Origin: Pseudobdellovibrionaceae bacterium
Lineage (GTDB): Bacteria > Bdellovibrionota > Bdellovibrionia > Bdellovibrionales > JAMPXM01
Reading direction: 5' to 3'
NCBI GenBank assembly: GCA_947462815.1
Contig: CANHQR010000024.1
Span: 1-47,042 of the forward strand
Length of the DNA: 47,042 bases
Shown: piece by piece, positions 1 through 8,424 of the stretch
Numbering within the stretch: position 1 is the stretch's first letter
Layout: the number at the start of each line of letters is the position of its first letter
Notes under the pieces: model-generated
Seen by the model: only the letters and a program-made list of their open reading frames with translations
Databases searched by the model: none
Told to the model about the DNA's origin: nothing
Made by a program: the position numbers and the translations under genes

Positions 1-1
1 C

Positions 2-127
2 TCTCCAGAGAATCCGACACCCAGCCCGACTCCGAATTCTCCGAGCCAACGCCCATCGTCCCCCACACAATCTGCAGCCACGCCTTCGGCCTCGAGCACA
101 TCGCCTCGCCCGAAGCCGACACCTTGA
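2..127 (+). CDS. C-terminal tail of an upstream protein, probably MreC (partial)
   Basis: Only the last 41 codons lie in the window, read in frame 2 to a TGA at 125-127. The peptide is almost entirely Pro, Ser, Thr and Ala with a few basic residues, a disordered tail. The identification as MreC rests only on position: the stop sits 9 bases before mreD, and mreC-mreD-mrdA-rodA is a standard order. No MreC domain is visible here, so any protein with a Pro/Ser tail remains possible. Confidence 0.5.
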   Translation, partial: SPENPTPSPTPNSPSQRPSSPTQSAATPSASSTSPRPKPTP

Positions 128-136
128 GGTGCGCAG

Positions 137-700
137 ATGATGAGGGAGAAGCTTCTACGCCTTTTGAACATCGGGATCTTCGCATTGGTCCTACTTTTGC
201 TGACCAGTGCGCAGACCTCATTTTGGATGCAGATCTTCGGGCACTTTCCCGCGCCCCTGCTGTGGCTTCCCATCATTGCTTATGTGGCCATCAATCGCTC
301 GCCTCTTGAAACCATCATCGTCACTCAGTTTTTCTCGCTGATCATGGCACCTGCGACGGTTATGCCGGAGGGCCTGTTGATGATTTGCAATCTGGGCGTC
401 GCGCTGAGTGTGCAATTGTTTAAGACGCGTATTTATTGGAACTCGGCCACTTACATCATGATGGTTTCAGGCGGATCAGTCCTACTCTTTCATCTGTTTC
501 ACCTCGTCGGTAGTTTCCTCGTGCGCATGCCAAACTATCAACCGCTCACGCAACCCAGCGTCAGCGATTGGATTGTGCAAGCGATGCTGACCCCGCTCGC
601 CGCCCCACCCATCATGTGGCTTCTGCACTTCATTGATAGATTGACGGGGCGTGAGATCGCCGTCGAAAACATGGAAGACTCGTGGGGAGGAACGCGATGA
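137..700 (+). CDS. mreD: Rod shape-determining protein MreD
   Basis: A 187-residue, strongly hydrophobic protein with about five membrane segments and no soluble domain, the expected size and build of MreD, the inner-membrane partner of MreC and MreB in the elongation machinery. MreD sequences diverge quickly, so the call leans on the neighbours: a likely MreC tail before it, PBP2 and RodA after it. The start is ATG at 137, with a GAGGT Shine-Dalgarno about six bases upstream that overlaps the stop of the preceding gene; a second ATG follows directly at 140. The TGA overlaps the mrdA start as ATGA, indicating coupled translation. Confidence 0.85.
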   Translation: MMREKLLRLLNIGIFALVLLLLTSAQTSFWMQIFGHFPAPLLWLPIIAYVAINRSPLETIIVTQFFSLIMAPATVMPEGLLMICNLGVALSVQLFKTRIYWNSATYIMMVSGGSVLLFHLFHLVGSFLVRMPNYQPLTQPSVSDWIVQAMLTPLAAPPIMWLLHFIDRLTGREIAVENMEDSWGGTR

Positions 701-2709
701 GCTACCTACCCGGGAATGAATTGGAAGTTAAAGAGTATCAGCCTCGCTTCCGCCTTCTCTATGTCATTATGGGCATCACTTTTGGCGTCTTCTTCATCCG
801 CCTTTGGTATCTCCAGGTTCTACAAGGTGAAGAGCTGCGGGCGTTCTCAGAACAAAACTCCATCAAAGAGTCCAAAATTCCAGCTCCTCGCGGAATCATC
901 TATGACCGCAATGGCGAGGTCCTGGTTGAGAACCTTCCAGGCTTCCAAGTCACACTCTCACCTCAATACATCGGCAATCTCACGGAGACGGCCGAAGCTC
1001 TCGGCGCCGCACTGAACATGGCTCCGCAACAAATTGAAGCCATCGTCCAGCGGAGCCGAAGAGTGAACGGCCCGTTTCGGGCCGTACGAATCAAAGAGAA
1101 CCTGTCTCGCGAAGAGATCTTTAACATTGAGATTCTCAAGCAAGACTATACCGGGATCGACATTAAAGAAACCGTGTTGCGCTCCTATCCCTTGCGAGAG
1201 AATGGCGCGCAGTTTTTCGGCTATGTCAGCGAGATTTCGAAACGACAGTTACCGCGCCTCAATGAGCGCTACGCGGACCGAAACATTCGCTTTCAACAAG
1301 GCGACATCATCGGCACGACGGGACTTGAGGAAGTCTACGATCTCGATATTCGCGGCAAGGACGGCATTTCCGTCGCTCAAGTGGATGCTCACGGACGTGA
1401 GGCGATCGGTGACCCCATGGGCCTTTTGGGCTCGATGGGCGGAGTCACGCCTGCAACGCCGGGACAAAACATCGTTTTGACGATCGATAAGGACATTCAA
1501 GAGGCGGCCTGGCAAGCCTTCCAAGATCTCGGCCGAATTGGCGGCGCTGTAGCGATGAAGTCGAATGGAGAAATCCTGGCATGGGTGAGCGCACCGAGCT
1601 TTGACCCGAACGAATTTGCCACGGGCATCGCACCGGATCTGTGGCGTAAGCTCATTAACGATCCGGATAAACCTCTACGCAATAAGCCGATTCAAGATCA
1701 CAATGCGCCGGGCTCGACCTTTAAACCCTTGATCGCACTCGCCGCACTAGCGGAAGGAGCGATCTCTCCGAATACCATCGTCTCCTGCCCAGGAGCACTT
1801 CGCTTTGGCAGCCGGACCTATCACGATCACCTACGTGGAGGTCACGGAAACCTCAACGTCATGCAAGCCATCGAACGAAGCTCGAACGTGTTTTTCTACA
1901 AGATGGGCATCGCCCTCGGCATCGATCCGATGTTCCGATATTGCGACCAACTTGGAATTGGACGCCGAACCGGCATCGAACTTCCGCGTGAGCGTACGGG
2001 CCTGATGCCGTCGAGTGCATGGAAGAAAGCTAATATTGGCGAAGAGTGGCAGCCGGGTGAGAACCTTTCCGTCGCCATTGGACAAGGATTTGTGTTGACC
2101 AACCCCTTGCAGCTCGCTGTCGCTTACAATGCGATCGGCACGGAAGGTAAAGTTGTACGTCCCTTTGTGGTCAAACGCGTCTTAGGCCCTGATAACAAGG
2201 TGATTCGAGAGTTCGAACCAGAAGTACTGCGCGACCTCAACTCTCCTGAGGCCCAACTCAAGATCAAACCAGAGCACTACCGAGCGGTCAAAGAGGGTCT
2301 TCGTCGAGTCGTCAATGGTGAAGCCGGCACAGCTCGAGCTTCGAAACTCAAATACATCGAGATGGCGGGAAAGACCGGAACCTCGCAGGTGATGAGCTTT
2401 TCCGCCGATCAGATCTACGCCTCGTGCGAAGCTCGCCCTAAACATCAACGCCACCACGGCTGGTTCATTGGCTACGCCCCCGCTGATAAGCCGGAAATCG
2501 CTTTTGGCGTATTGGCCGAACACGCTTGTCATGGCTCATCCGGAGCGGCTCCGATCGCGAAAGCCATGGTGGCCGCTTACGTCGCCAAGTATCGTCCCGA
2601 GTGGTTGGATCGAGACGTTCACAAGGAAGCTCGCGAGCGGGCTCAGCGACCGCCAGATCAAAATACGACGCCAACACAACTACCAGAAGGCCCCATCGAA
2701 GGAGAGTGA
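697..2709 (+). CDS. mrdA: Penicillin-binding protein 2, elongasome transpeptidase
   Basis: This 670-residue class B PBP cross-links peptidoglycan in the periplasm with RodA during side-wall growth. It has one N-terminal membrane segment (about 20-45), a dimerisation/pedestal region beginning near the conserved APRG-I-YDRNG motif, and a C-terminal transpeptidase domain. All three active-site motifs are present: STFK with the acylated Ser near residue 340, SSN near 395 and KTG near 559. Length is normal for PBP2. ATG 697 was chosen because a GGGGAGG ribosome site lies six bases upstream and the codon overlaps the mreD stop; an upstream in-frame GTG at 682 lies across that ribosome site. The rodA start follows two bases after the stop. 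Confidence 0.96.
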   Translation: MSYLPGNELEVKEYQPRFRLLYVIMGITFGVFFIRLWYLQVLQGEELRAFSEQNSIKESKIPAPRGIIYDRNGEVLVENLPGFQVTLSPQYIGNLTETAEALGAALNMAPQQIEAIVQRSRRVNGPFRAVRIKENLSREEIFNIEILKQDYTGIDIKETVLRSYPLRENGAQFFGYVSEISKRQLPRLNERYADRNIRFQQGDIIGTTGLEEVYDLDIRGKDGISVAQVDAHGREAIGDPMGLLGSMGGVTPATPGQNIVLTIDKDIQEAAWQAFQDLGRIGGAVAMKSNGEILAWVSAPSFDPNEFATGIAPDLWRKLINDPDKPLRNKPIQDHNAPGSTFKPLIALAALAEGAISPNTIVSCPGALRFGSRTYHDHLRGGHGNLNVMQAIERSSNVFFYKMGIALGIDPMFRYCDQLGIGRRTGIELPRERTGLMPSSAWKKANIGEEWQPGENLSVAIGQGFVLTNPLQLAVAYNAIGTEGKVVRPFVVKRVLGPDNKVIREFEPEVLRDLNSPEAQLKIKPEHYRAVKEGLRRVVNGEAGTARASKLKYIEMAGKTGTSQVMSFSADQIYASCEARPKHQRHHGWFIGYAPADKPEIAFGVLAEHACHGSSGAAPIAKAMVAAYVAKYRPEWLDRDVHKEARERAQRPPDQNTTPTQLPEGPIEGE

Positions 2710-2711
2710 AG

Positions 2712-3848
2712 ATGCTCGGCGTGGGAATTCAAGGAGCGCAGCTCGAAGAACGGGGCTTTTTTAGAAAGCTCGATTGGAATTTCATTTTGCCCCTGCTGGC
2801 ACTTCAAGTGATTGGCATCATCAATCTCTACAGCGCTACACATGGATTCGGGGCCGACTCAACAGATCGACTCTTCATCTCGCAATTGTTTTGGCTTCTC
2901 AAAGGCTGGATCGTCTTTCTGATCGTCACTCTGATCGACTATCAGTTCTTTATCCGACTCGCCTATGTGATTTATGGCCTGAATCTTCTGGCGTTGATTG
3001 CGGTGATATTCGTCGGAAAGGTGGCGCTTGGAGCTCAGCGATGGCTCGACTTGGGCTTTTTCGCCTATCAGCCCTCGGAGTCCATGAAGCTTTGTATCAT
3101 TCTGGTCTTGGCGAGACATGTTTCCCAGCGTTCCTACGGGGATGGTATGGGGATCAAGGATTTACTTCTTCCCTTGGGCGTCATCATTGGCGTTCCATTT
3201 TTCATCACGGCCGAGCAGCCCGACTTGGGAACTGCGATGATGCTTTTGATCATCGGCTCGTCGGTCCTCTTTTTTGTTCGAATTCGGCGTTCGATCTTAG
3301 TCGCGCTGGCTGTGTTCGGCATTTTCAGCGCGACGGGCGCGTGGTTTTTTGGACTTCGCGATTACCAGAAACATCGCATCTACACTTTTCTGGATCCGAT
3401 TCATGATCCGCGCGGCAAAGGTTATAACTCCATTCAATCGCGAATCGCCGTCGGTTCGGGCCAAGTGTTTGGCAAAGGCTTTCGCAAAGGCACTCAATCC
3501 CAGCTGGAGTTCTTGCCTGAGCGTCACACCGATTTCATCTACTCGGTGTTGAGCGAGGAATTTGGTTTTGTCGGCAGCATGTTCACACTCTCCATCTTTG
3601 GACTTATGTTCTTTACGATGATGCGAATCGCACAACACGCCCGAGATAAAGCCGGAGCGATCATCACCGTCGGGGTCATGGCCGCCCTCTTCTGGCATAT
3701 GCTCATCAACGTCGGCATGGTGATTGGTCTACTGCCCATTGTGGGTGTGCCGCTACCACTTCTGAGTTACGGCGGCTCCAACATGCTGACGACGATGGCC
3801 GCGCTCGGCATGGTTTCAAGCGTCTCCTACCGCAAGTACCTTTTCTAG
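2712..3848 (+). CDS. rodA: Peptidoglycan polymerase RodA (SEDS family)
   Basis: A 378-residue polytopic protein of the SEDS family, which polymerises lipid II into glycan strands in complex with PBP2. Visible family features are about ten membrane segments, the long periplasmic loop ending in LPERHTDFIYSVLSEEFG with the catalytic Asp near residue 274, and the C-terminal LPLLSYGGS signature. RodA is favoured over FtsW because the gene directly follows mrdA. The reading frame is open much further upstream, but ATG 2712 is preceded by GGAGAG at 2701-2706 and lies just past the mrdA stop, so the longer form is rejected. Confidence 0.95.
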   Translation: MLGVGIQGAQLEERGFFRKLDWNFILPLLALQVIGIINLYSATHGFGADSTDRLFISQLFWLLKGWIVFLIVTLIDYQFFIRLAYVIYGLNLLALIAVIFVGKVALGAQRWLDLGFFAYQPSESMKLCIILVLARHVSQRSYGDGMGIKDLLLPLGVIIGVPFFITAEQPDLGTAMMLLIIGSSVLFFVRIRRSILVALAVFGIFSATGAWFFGLRDYQKHRIYTFLDPIHDPRGKGYNSIQSRIAVGSGQVFGKGFRKGTQSQLEFLPERHTDFIYSVLSEEFGFVGSMFTLSIFGLMFFTMMRIAQHARDKAGAIITVGVMAALFWHMLINVGMVIGLLPIVGVPLPLLSYGGSNMLTTMAALGMVSSVSYRKYLF

Positions 3849-3871
3849 GCCGATGCTTTGATGAACTGCAA

Positions 3872-4720
3872 ATGACCGAATCCGAATCGCCGAAGCCGAA
3901 ATCGAAGAGAACAGGACGAGCGATGATTCGCTGGCTCAGTCTCGCCAACTTGCCGGTCATCGCCATCGTCCTCTACGGATGGAAAATCGAGACAAGTTGG
4001 ATCGAGATCACGCGCAGTGAAGTGCAATTTCCGGTTCAGCAGCCGGTGAAGATGGCTCATTTGAGCGACGTGCATGTCTTTGAAATCGGTGCCCGAGAGG
4101 AAAAGACCTTCACGATTCTGGAACGAGAGCGTCCCGACCTCATCGTCATCACAGGAGATTTAGTCTTCACCGATGGCAACTGGGCGATGTTTGCCGCTTG
4201 GTTGAACCAACTCACGCAACGCGCGGCCCCTCAGCATGGGACTTGGCTGATCCAAGGGAACTGGGAACATTGGCGGCCTCACCCTCAGCTCGCCAAGCTG
4301 GTCGAAGCCGCTGGCGGGCGCTTGCTTCGCAATCAGAGCTTCAAGATCGAAGCCCTTGAACTGATTTTGGCTGGCTATGATGATGATTGGCTCGGAAAAC
4401 CTGAACCCATTGAAACTCAGCTCACCGAAGAGGAACGTCGACATGCGATCGGCTTGATCCATAGCCCAAGCGGGTTTCGAAAGATTCAGCCTCAATTGCC
4501 TCTTGTTTTGGGAGGCCACACGCACGGGGGACAAATTCGCTGGCCCGGGGCAGGGGCGATCTATTTACCGCCTTCATCAGATGGATTTGATCATGGCTGG
4601 TATGAGGAAAAAGGCGCTCGATTTTACGTCTCGCGAGGTGTGGGAACGAGCACCATCGATTTTCGACTCTTTTGTCGCCCAGAAATTCACCTTCTCACTC
4701 TTCTGCCCCTCGATCGATAA
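3872..4720 (+). CDS. Membrane-anchored calcineurin-like metallophosphoesterase (YkuE/LpxG type)
   Basis: A 282-residue protein with an N-terminal hydrophobic anchor (about 19-36) and a full set of metallophosphoesterase motifs: SDVH (D66, H68), GD (D96), GNWEH (N130, H133), a metal-ligand H197 and GHTHGG (215-220). The C-terminal pattern with YVSRGVGTS and a Cys-Pro-Glu is typical of the YkuE/LpxG subgroup, some members of which hydrolyse UDP-2,3-diacylglucosamine in lipid A synthesis. That substrate is an inference here; no lpxH or lpxI is in view. The gene lies 23 bases after rodA and probably closes the operon. ATG 3923, preceded by AGGA, is an alternative start that would leave a very short tail before the anchor. 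Confidence 0.85.
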   Translation: MTESESPKPKSKRTGRAMIRWLSLANLPVIAIVLYGWKIETSWIEITRSEVQFPVQQPVKMAHLSDVHVFEIGAREEKTFTILERERPDLIVITGDLVFTDGNWAMFAAWLNQLTQRAAPQHGTWLIQGNWEHWRPHPQLAKLVEAAGGRLLRNQSFKIEALELILAGYDDDWLGKPEPIETQLTEEERRHAIGLIHSPSGFRKIQPQLPLVLGGHTHGGQIRWPGAGAIYLPPSSDGFDHGWYEEKGARFYVSRGVGTSTIDFRLFCRPEIHLLTLLPLDR

Positions 4721-4837
4721 GCCGAGGCAGTTTCCTCGACGGCCACGATGATCAACGGTCATTATCGAAGAGAAATCGGGGAATCGGCAGTATCGCACCA
4801 AGGAGCCGCGGCTCTCGCCCCACCGCACCAAGGGAGC

Positions 4838-4866
4838 CGGCTGATTTCTCATTGCGAAATCAGCCG
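4838..4866. terminator. Hairpin between convergent phosphoesterase and trxA genes
   Basis: A perfect 11-bp inverted repeat, CGGCTGATTTC and GAAATCAGCCG, with a 7-base loop. It sits between two genes that end toward each other, so it could stop transcription from both sides. No clear T-tract follows on either strand, which weakens the intrinsic-terminator reading. A short direct repeat, GCACCAAGG(G)AGCC, occurs twice just before it (near 4796 and 4825). Confidence 0.5.
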
Positions 4867-4891
4867 CAGGCCTTCGCTACAAGTTGGCGTC

Positions 4892-5224
4892 TTACAACTT
4901 CGGGATCAGGGTCGCGACGATTTCTTCTTTTGATCGATTGCCAACGATGGTTTGCACGGGCTGTCCACCCTTGAACAAAATCAGCGTCGGAATACCACGC
5001 ACACCGTACTTCTCCGCCATCTCGCCATTTCCTTCAGCGTCGATGTCGAGTTTCACAACCTTCATCTTGCCCTGCATGTCTTGAGCGATCTCTTCGAGCT
5101 TCGGCGCCAAAGCCTTGCACGGACCACACCACTCGGCCCAAAAGTCCACCAATACGGGTGTTTCCGAACCCAATACATCTTGTGAAAAAGTCCCGCCACT
5201 TGTGTCCGTCGTGAACTTGCCCAT
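4892..5224 (-). CDS. trxA: Thioredoxin
   Basis: A 110-residue cytoplasmic thioredoxin that reduces protein disulfides with electrons from thioredoxin reductase. The active site WCGPC is present (C33, C36), with the cis-proline segment GIPTLILFKGG and normal length. No signal peptide is present. It is transcribed alone, divergent from the receiver/J-domain gene, with an AAAGGA ribosome site about nine bases before the start. A second, more divergent thioredoxin is encoded at 44926-45297. Confidence in the family is very high; trxA as the main housekeeping copy is an inference from its canonical sequence. Confidence 0.95.
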   Translation of the reverse strand: MGKFTTDTSGGTFSQDVLGSETPVLVDFWAEWCGPCKALAPKLEEIAQDMQGKMKVVKLDIDAEGNGEMAEKYGVRGIPTLILFKGGQPVQTIVGNRSKEEIVATLIPKL

Positions 5225-5549
5225 TTGCTGAATTCCTTTCCCTCGTGTCTTACCCTTTCAGCTTGGCACGACCAAAGTCCTTTTGTCACTTCTGTCGACG
5301 TGGGTCGCGAGCCCCTAAACCCGAGACTTGTCCCAAATTAAGTCATAAACCACCTGCCTTTCGCGTCCAACACTCAGCGCCAAACCCGAATCGGCCGCCA
5401 CGGAGTCGTCACCCTTTCGGTCGGCACTCTTGCAAAGATCCGAATGTAAGGGTCCGGACCGAGTCGAGCCCGACATCGACGCCACCATCTCGACCATCGT
5501 CCAGGTGCATTACATTCCCCAAGCGAAACGCCGATAAGTTCCCAGAGCT
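5225..5549. promoter_or_regulatory. Divergent intergenic region, trxA / receiver-J-domain gene
   Basis: These 325 bases separate two divergent genes and must hold both promoters. I find no convincing -35/-10 pair and no long inverted repeat. Open frames crossing the segment lack ribosome sites and family features, so no gene is called. Confidence 0.4.
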
Positions 5550-7496
5550 ATGCAGAAAAATGAAATCCGTATCCTGATTGTCGATGATGACACTCGCTTG
5601 GGTCACACACTCAAGGAAGTCATCGCACGCGAGGGCTACATCTCATTTCATGTCACCAAACCGGAAGACGCGCTCGCGCAGGTCAAGCTGCACACCTACG
5701 CCTGCGTGGTGATCGACTGCATGCTTCCGAAGATGAATGGCCGTGATCTTGCCCAGCGAATCACGGCTGAATCCAACATGCCTCCTGCTATCATTCTGAT
5801 GTCGGGAATCTTTAAGGACAAAAAGTTCATTCAGGAGTCAATTCAGAAAACTGGCGCGCGACACTTTCTCACCAAACCCCTCGACATGGGTGAGTTGGCG
5901 ACAAAAGTGAATGAGTGCGTCCAGCACCTGATCGACATTGATGTGAATCCCATCATCGAACTCATGGGCAAAAAAGAGGCCACGCCGGGCGAGCGAATCG
6001 CAGCCTTCAATGGCTCAGAAAATGTTCACGGCTACGAACTTCCGTGGATCTTTGCCATGTTGCTGCACCCCAAAATCAACGGCAATTTGCACGTGATCTC
6101 CGCTGAAGGCGAAGCTTCCGTGATTGGCGTCAACAATGGCGAGATCGTCAGTGTTCTAAACAAAGATCAAAAGTCGTATTTCGGTGTCCTGCTCGTCGAG
6201 CACGGATTCATCTCTCAAGATGACCTCGATCGTGTCGCGAATGACAACCAAGGCAAAGGGCGACTCGGCCAGCGTCTCGTTGAGGCCAACGTGCTTTCCC
6301 CACACGCCATTCAGATTGTGATGACCGAGCAGCAAGGCTTGCGAATGGCGAAGATGGTTCGCGACACTTCGGTTCGTCTGCGATTTGAGGAGTCCAACGA
6401 TGTTCGCTTCGAGACGAGCATCGATCGCCGCCTGATGCTCGACATGTTCAATGACTGGGTCACGTCGAAACTCCCCCACGAATGGCTGAAGACACATTAC
6501 CAAGCCTGGAATCGGCACAGAGTGATTATAGGTAGTGAATTCCGAGCCGACCATCCCGCAATGAACGGCCCGGCTTCGCTGCGTGCGAGCCGCATGCTGG
6601 AGCTTTTCATGAAGATCGAAGAGTCCGGACTCACTCTGGAGCAACTGCTCGCTCAGTCCGAAACTCCAGATCATGAGTTTTTTCCAGCGCTGCATAATTT
6701 GATGTTGGGTGGCTGCTTACGATTTGGCGACGAGGTGAAGGCCTCGGACCATAAGATTCAACGCTTGCGTCTCAAGAAATTGCTCGAGGACCTCCAGCGC
6801 CAAAATTATTTTGAACGTTTGGGCGTGTCATCGAAAGCTCGCGAGAATGAGATTAAGCGCTCCTTCCACGAGTTTGCGAAGACCATTCATCCGGACAAGA
6901 TGGCGCGCGATACGCCACTCGACATTCGCGATCTCGCACGTCAGTGTTTCAACCTCATCACTGAGGCCTACGAAACCCTGCAAAATGCCACCGTCCGCGA
7001 AAACTACATGTTGGAATTAGAACAGGGTCGTGCTGAAAAAATTCTTGAGGCCGAACAGAACATGGAACAGGCAAGACTGTATCTCAGCAAGGGAGATGCA
7101 CGCCGTGCCAAAACACTCCTCGAAGATATACTCTTGAGTGTTCCCGTGACCACCGAGTTGCGCCTCCTGCTGATGTGGTCACAGATCAAAATGCCAGATG
7201 CCGAGCGCGATACCGGTTTGGCGAGCAGACTCAAAGATCAACTCACGGCAATCCCGCCGGAGGATCGACACAATCCGACTTACTTTTTCGTCAAAGGCCT
7301 CGTGCAAAAGGCGTCGAAAGATCTGGAGGGCGCTCGCCGCTCTTTCGAGCAGGCCGTGGGAATTGACATGGCCTTCAACGATGCCAAGCGCGAGCTGAAC
7401 ATCATCAACTTGCAAATCAAAGACAATAAGCCCGTCGACATTTTGCGCGGTGACCTCAAAGACGTGATCGGCCAACTCTTCAAAAAGAAGAAGTGA
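5550..7496 (+). CDS. Receiver / DUF4388 (PATAN) / J-domain / TPR regulatory protein
   Basis: A 648-residue soluble protein of four parts. Residues 1-120 form a receiver domain with the acidic pocket (IVDDD), phospho-acceptor D56 in VIDCMLPKMNG, and the conserved Lys in FLTKP. Residues about 150-330 resemble the DUF4388/PATAN domain common in delta-proteobacterial signalling proteins. Residues about 415-485 are a J domain with intact HPD at 447-449 and DnaJ-like flanks, which in known proteins stimulates DnaK ATPase. The rest is helical with TPR-like repeats and a Lys-rich end. No DNA-binding or enzymatic output domain is seen, so the inferred output is phosphorylation-controlled recruitment of DnaK or a partner. 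No histidine kinase is adjacent; a degenerate receiver protein follows, convergent. Confidence 0.85.
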   Translation: MQKNEIRILIVDDDTRLGHTLKEVIAREGYISFHVTKPEDALAQVKLHTYACVVIDCMLPKMNGRDLAQRITAESNMPPAIILMSGIFKDKKFIQESIQKTGARHFLTKPLDMGELATKVNECVQHLIDIDVNPIIELMGKKEATPGERIAAFNGSENVHGYELPWIFAMLLHPKINGNLHVISAEGEASVIGVNNGEIVSVLNKDQKSYFGVLLVEHGFISQDDLDRVANDNQGKGRLGQRLVEANVLSPHAIQIVMTEQQGLRMAKMVRDTSVRLRFEESNDVRFETSIDRRLMLDMFNDWVTSKLPHEWLKTHYQAWNRHRVIIGSEFRADHPAMNGPASLRASRMLELFMKIEESGLTLEQLLAQSETPDHEFFPALHNLMLGGCLRFGDEVKASDHKIQRLRLKKLLEDLQRQNYFERLGVSSKARENEIKRSFHEFAKTIHPDKMARDTPLDIRDLARQCFNLITEAYETLQNATVRENYMLELEQGRAEKILEAEQNMEQARLYLSKGDARRAKTLLEDILLSVPVTTELRLLLMWSQIKMPDAERDTGLASRLKDQLTAIPPEDRHNPTYFFVKGLVQKASKDLEGARRSFEQAVGIDMAFNDAKRELNIINLQIKDNKPVDILRGDLKDVIGQLFKKKK

Positions 7497-7512
7497 TTTC
7501 CTCTTCGGATGC

Positions 7513-8397
7513 TTACGGCTTTTTTCCGATCGGATTCTTGTCGACCGGCTTCTCATCTTCGTTCTCTAAAAGCGCGACGACAAATCGACGTTTCTCCGCA
7601 TCGAGTTTTTGAAGCCGAGCCTCTTCACCACTTTGCGACTGCACAAAGTCTTTGAGCTGAACACCAGCGGACTTAATGGACTGGGTGCTGACCATGGGCG
7701 GCAGTTCCGCGGACTCATCATGCATTTGCCGAAGGGCCGACTCGAAGCGTTCCTGGCGGCGCGCAGACTGCAGGAGTCGCGCTCGTTCCTCTTCAAACGC
7801 TGAAGCCCCAGTTTTGGACCTGGCCTTGCTCGATCCCGAGTCCGCCGACTCGCAGCCACCGGTGACGAGCTGAGCCTCGCGGTTTGTGGTCCCGGACTGC
7901 ACCAAATACATTTCGTCCGATTCGCCCAAACGAGCTGATTCGATTTTCCCCAGCTTCTCGACGAGTGGCTCAACCGGCAAATTCAAGATACTAGAAAGAA
8001 TGCGCAGAGTACGCACATGATCGATGGGTAAAGGCAACCAGGCATCCGCTCCCGCGGTGGCCAGCATCGGATCTTGAGGGTCAATACCTGGAGGCAAAAC
8101 GAAGAGGACTCGCAAACGAAGTCCCACCTGATTTTTCATGCGCTGCCCCAAGCGTGGACCGTCGATGTTCCGCCCTCGATAAGTGGCTAAAAGAAGATCA
8201 GGCGTGAAAGCCAAAGTCGTCTCCGCCACCGAGGCTTCGCGCGACAAACTTAAGACGTCGAAGCCGACCCTCCGAAGCAGAGACTCCAGCGAAATCAACT
8301 CAGCATAGTCTTCGATCACCAAAAGGAGTTTGCGCACCTCCTCTAGGATTGAAAGCCTCACCCGAGGCGTCAACCAGAAGCTAACGCCTTGCTTCAT
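7513..8397 (-). CDS. Degenerate receiver-like protein with charged C-terminal tail
   Basis: A 294-residue protein. Residues about 22-145 follow the alternating pattern of a receiver domain (KLLLVIEDYAEL at the first strand, DPMLATAGADAWLPLPID near the fourth and fifth). The phospho-acceptor position is Thr72 (PDLLLAT) and the usual Lys of the KP motif is Leu (LPLP), so phosphorylation is unlikely. The C-terminal half is charged, helical and low in complexity, ending in Lys-rich sequence. The gene is convergent with the receiver/J-domain gene, only 16 bases apart, and divergent from a glycosyltransferase. A start a little downstream is possible because receiver homology begins at residue 22. 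Function unknown. Confidence 0.7.
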   Translation of the reverse strand: MKQGVSFWLTPRVRLSILEEVRKLLLVIEDYAELISLESLLRRVGFDVLSLSREASVAETTLAFTPDLLLATYRGRNIDGPRLGQRMKNQVGLRLRVLFVLPPGIDPQDPMLATAGADAWLPLPIDHVRTLRILSSILNLPVEPLVEKLGKIESARLGESDEMYLVQSGTTNREAQLVTGGCESADSGSSKARSKTGASAFEEERARLLQSARRQERFESALRQMHDESAELPPMVSTQSIKSAGVQLKDFVQSQSGEEARLQKLDAEKRRFVVALLENEDEKPVDKNPIGKKP

Positions 8398-8424
8398 TTC
8401 GAAGTAATTGTTAGGTTTTGGACG

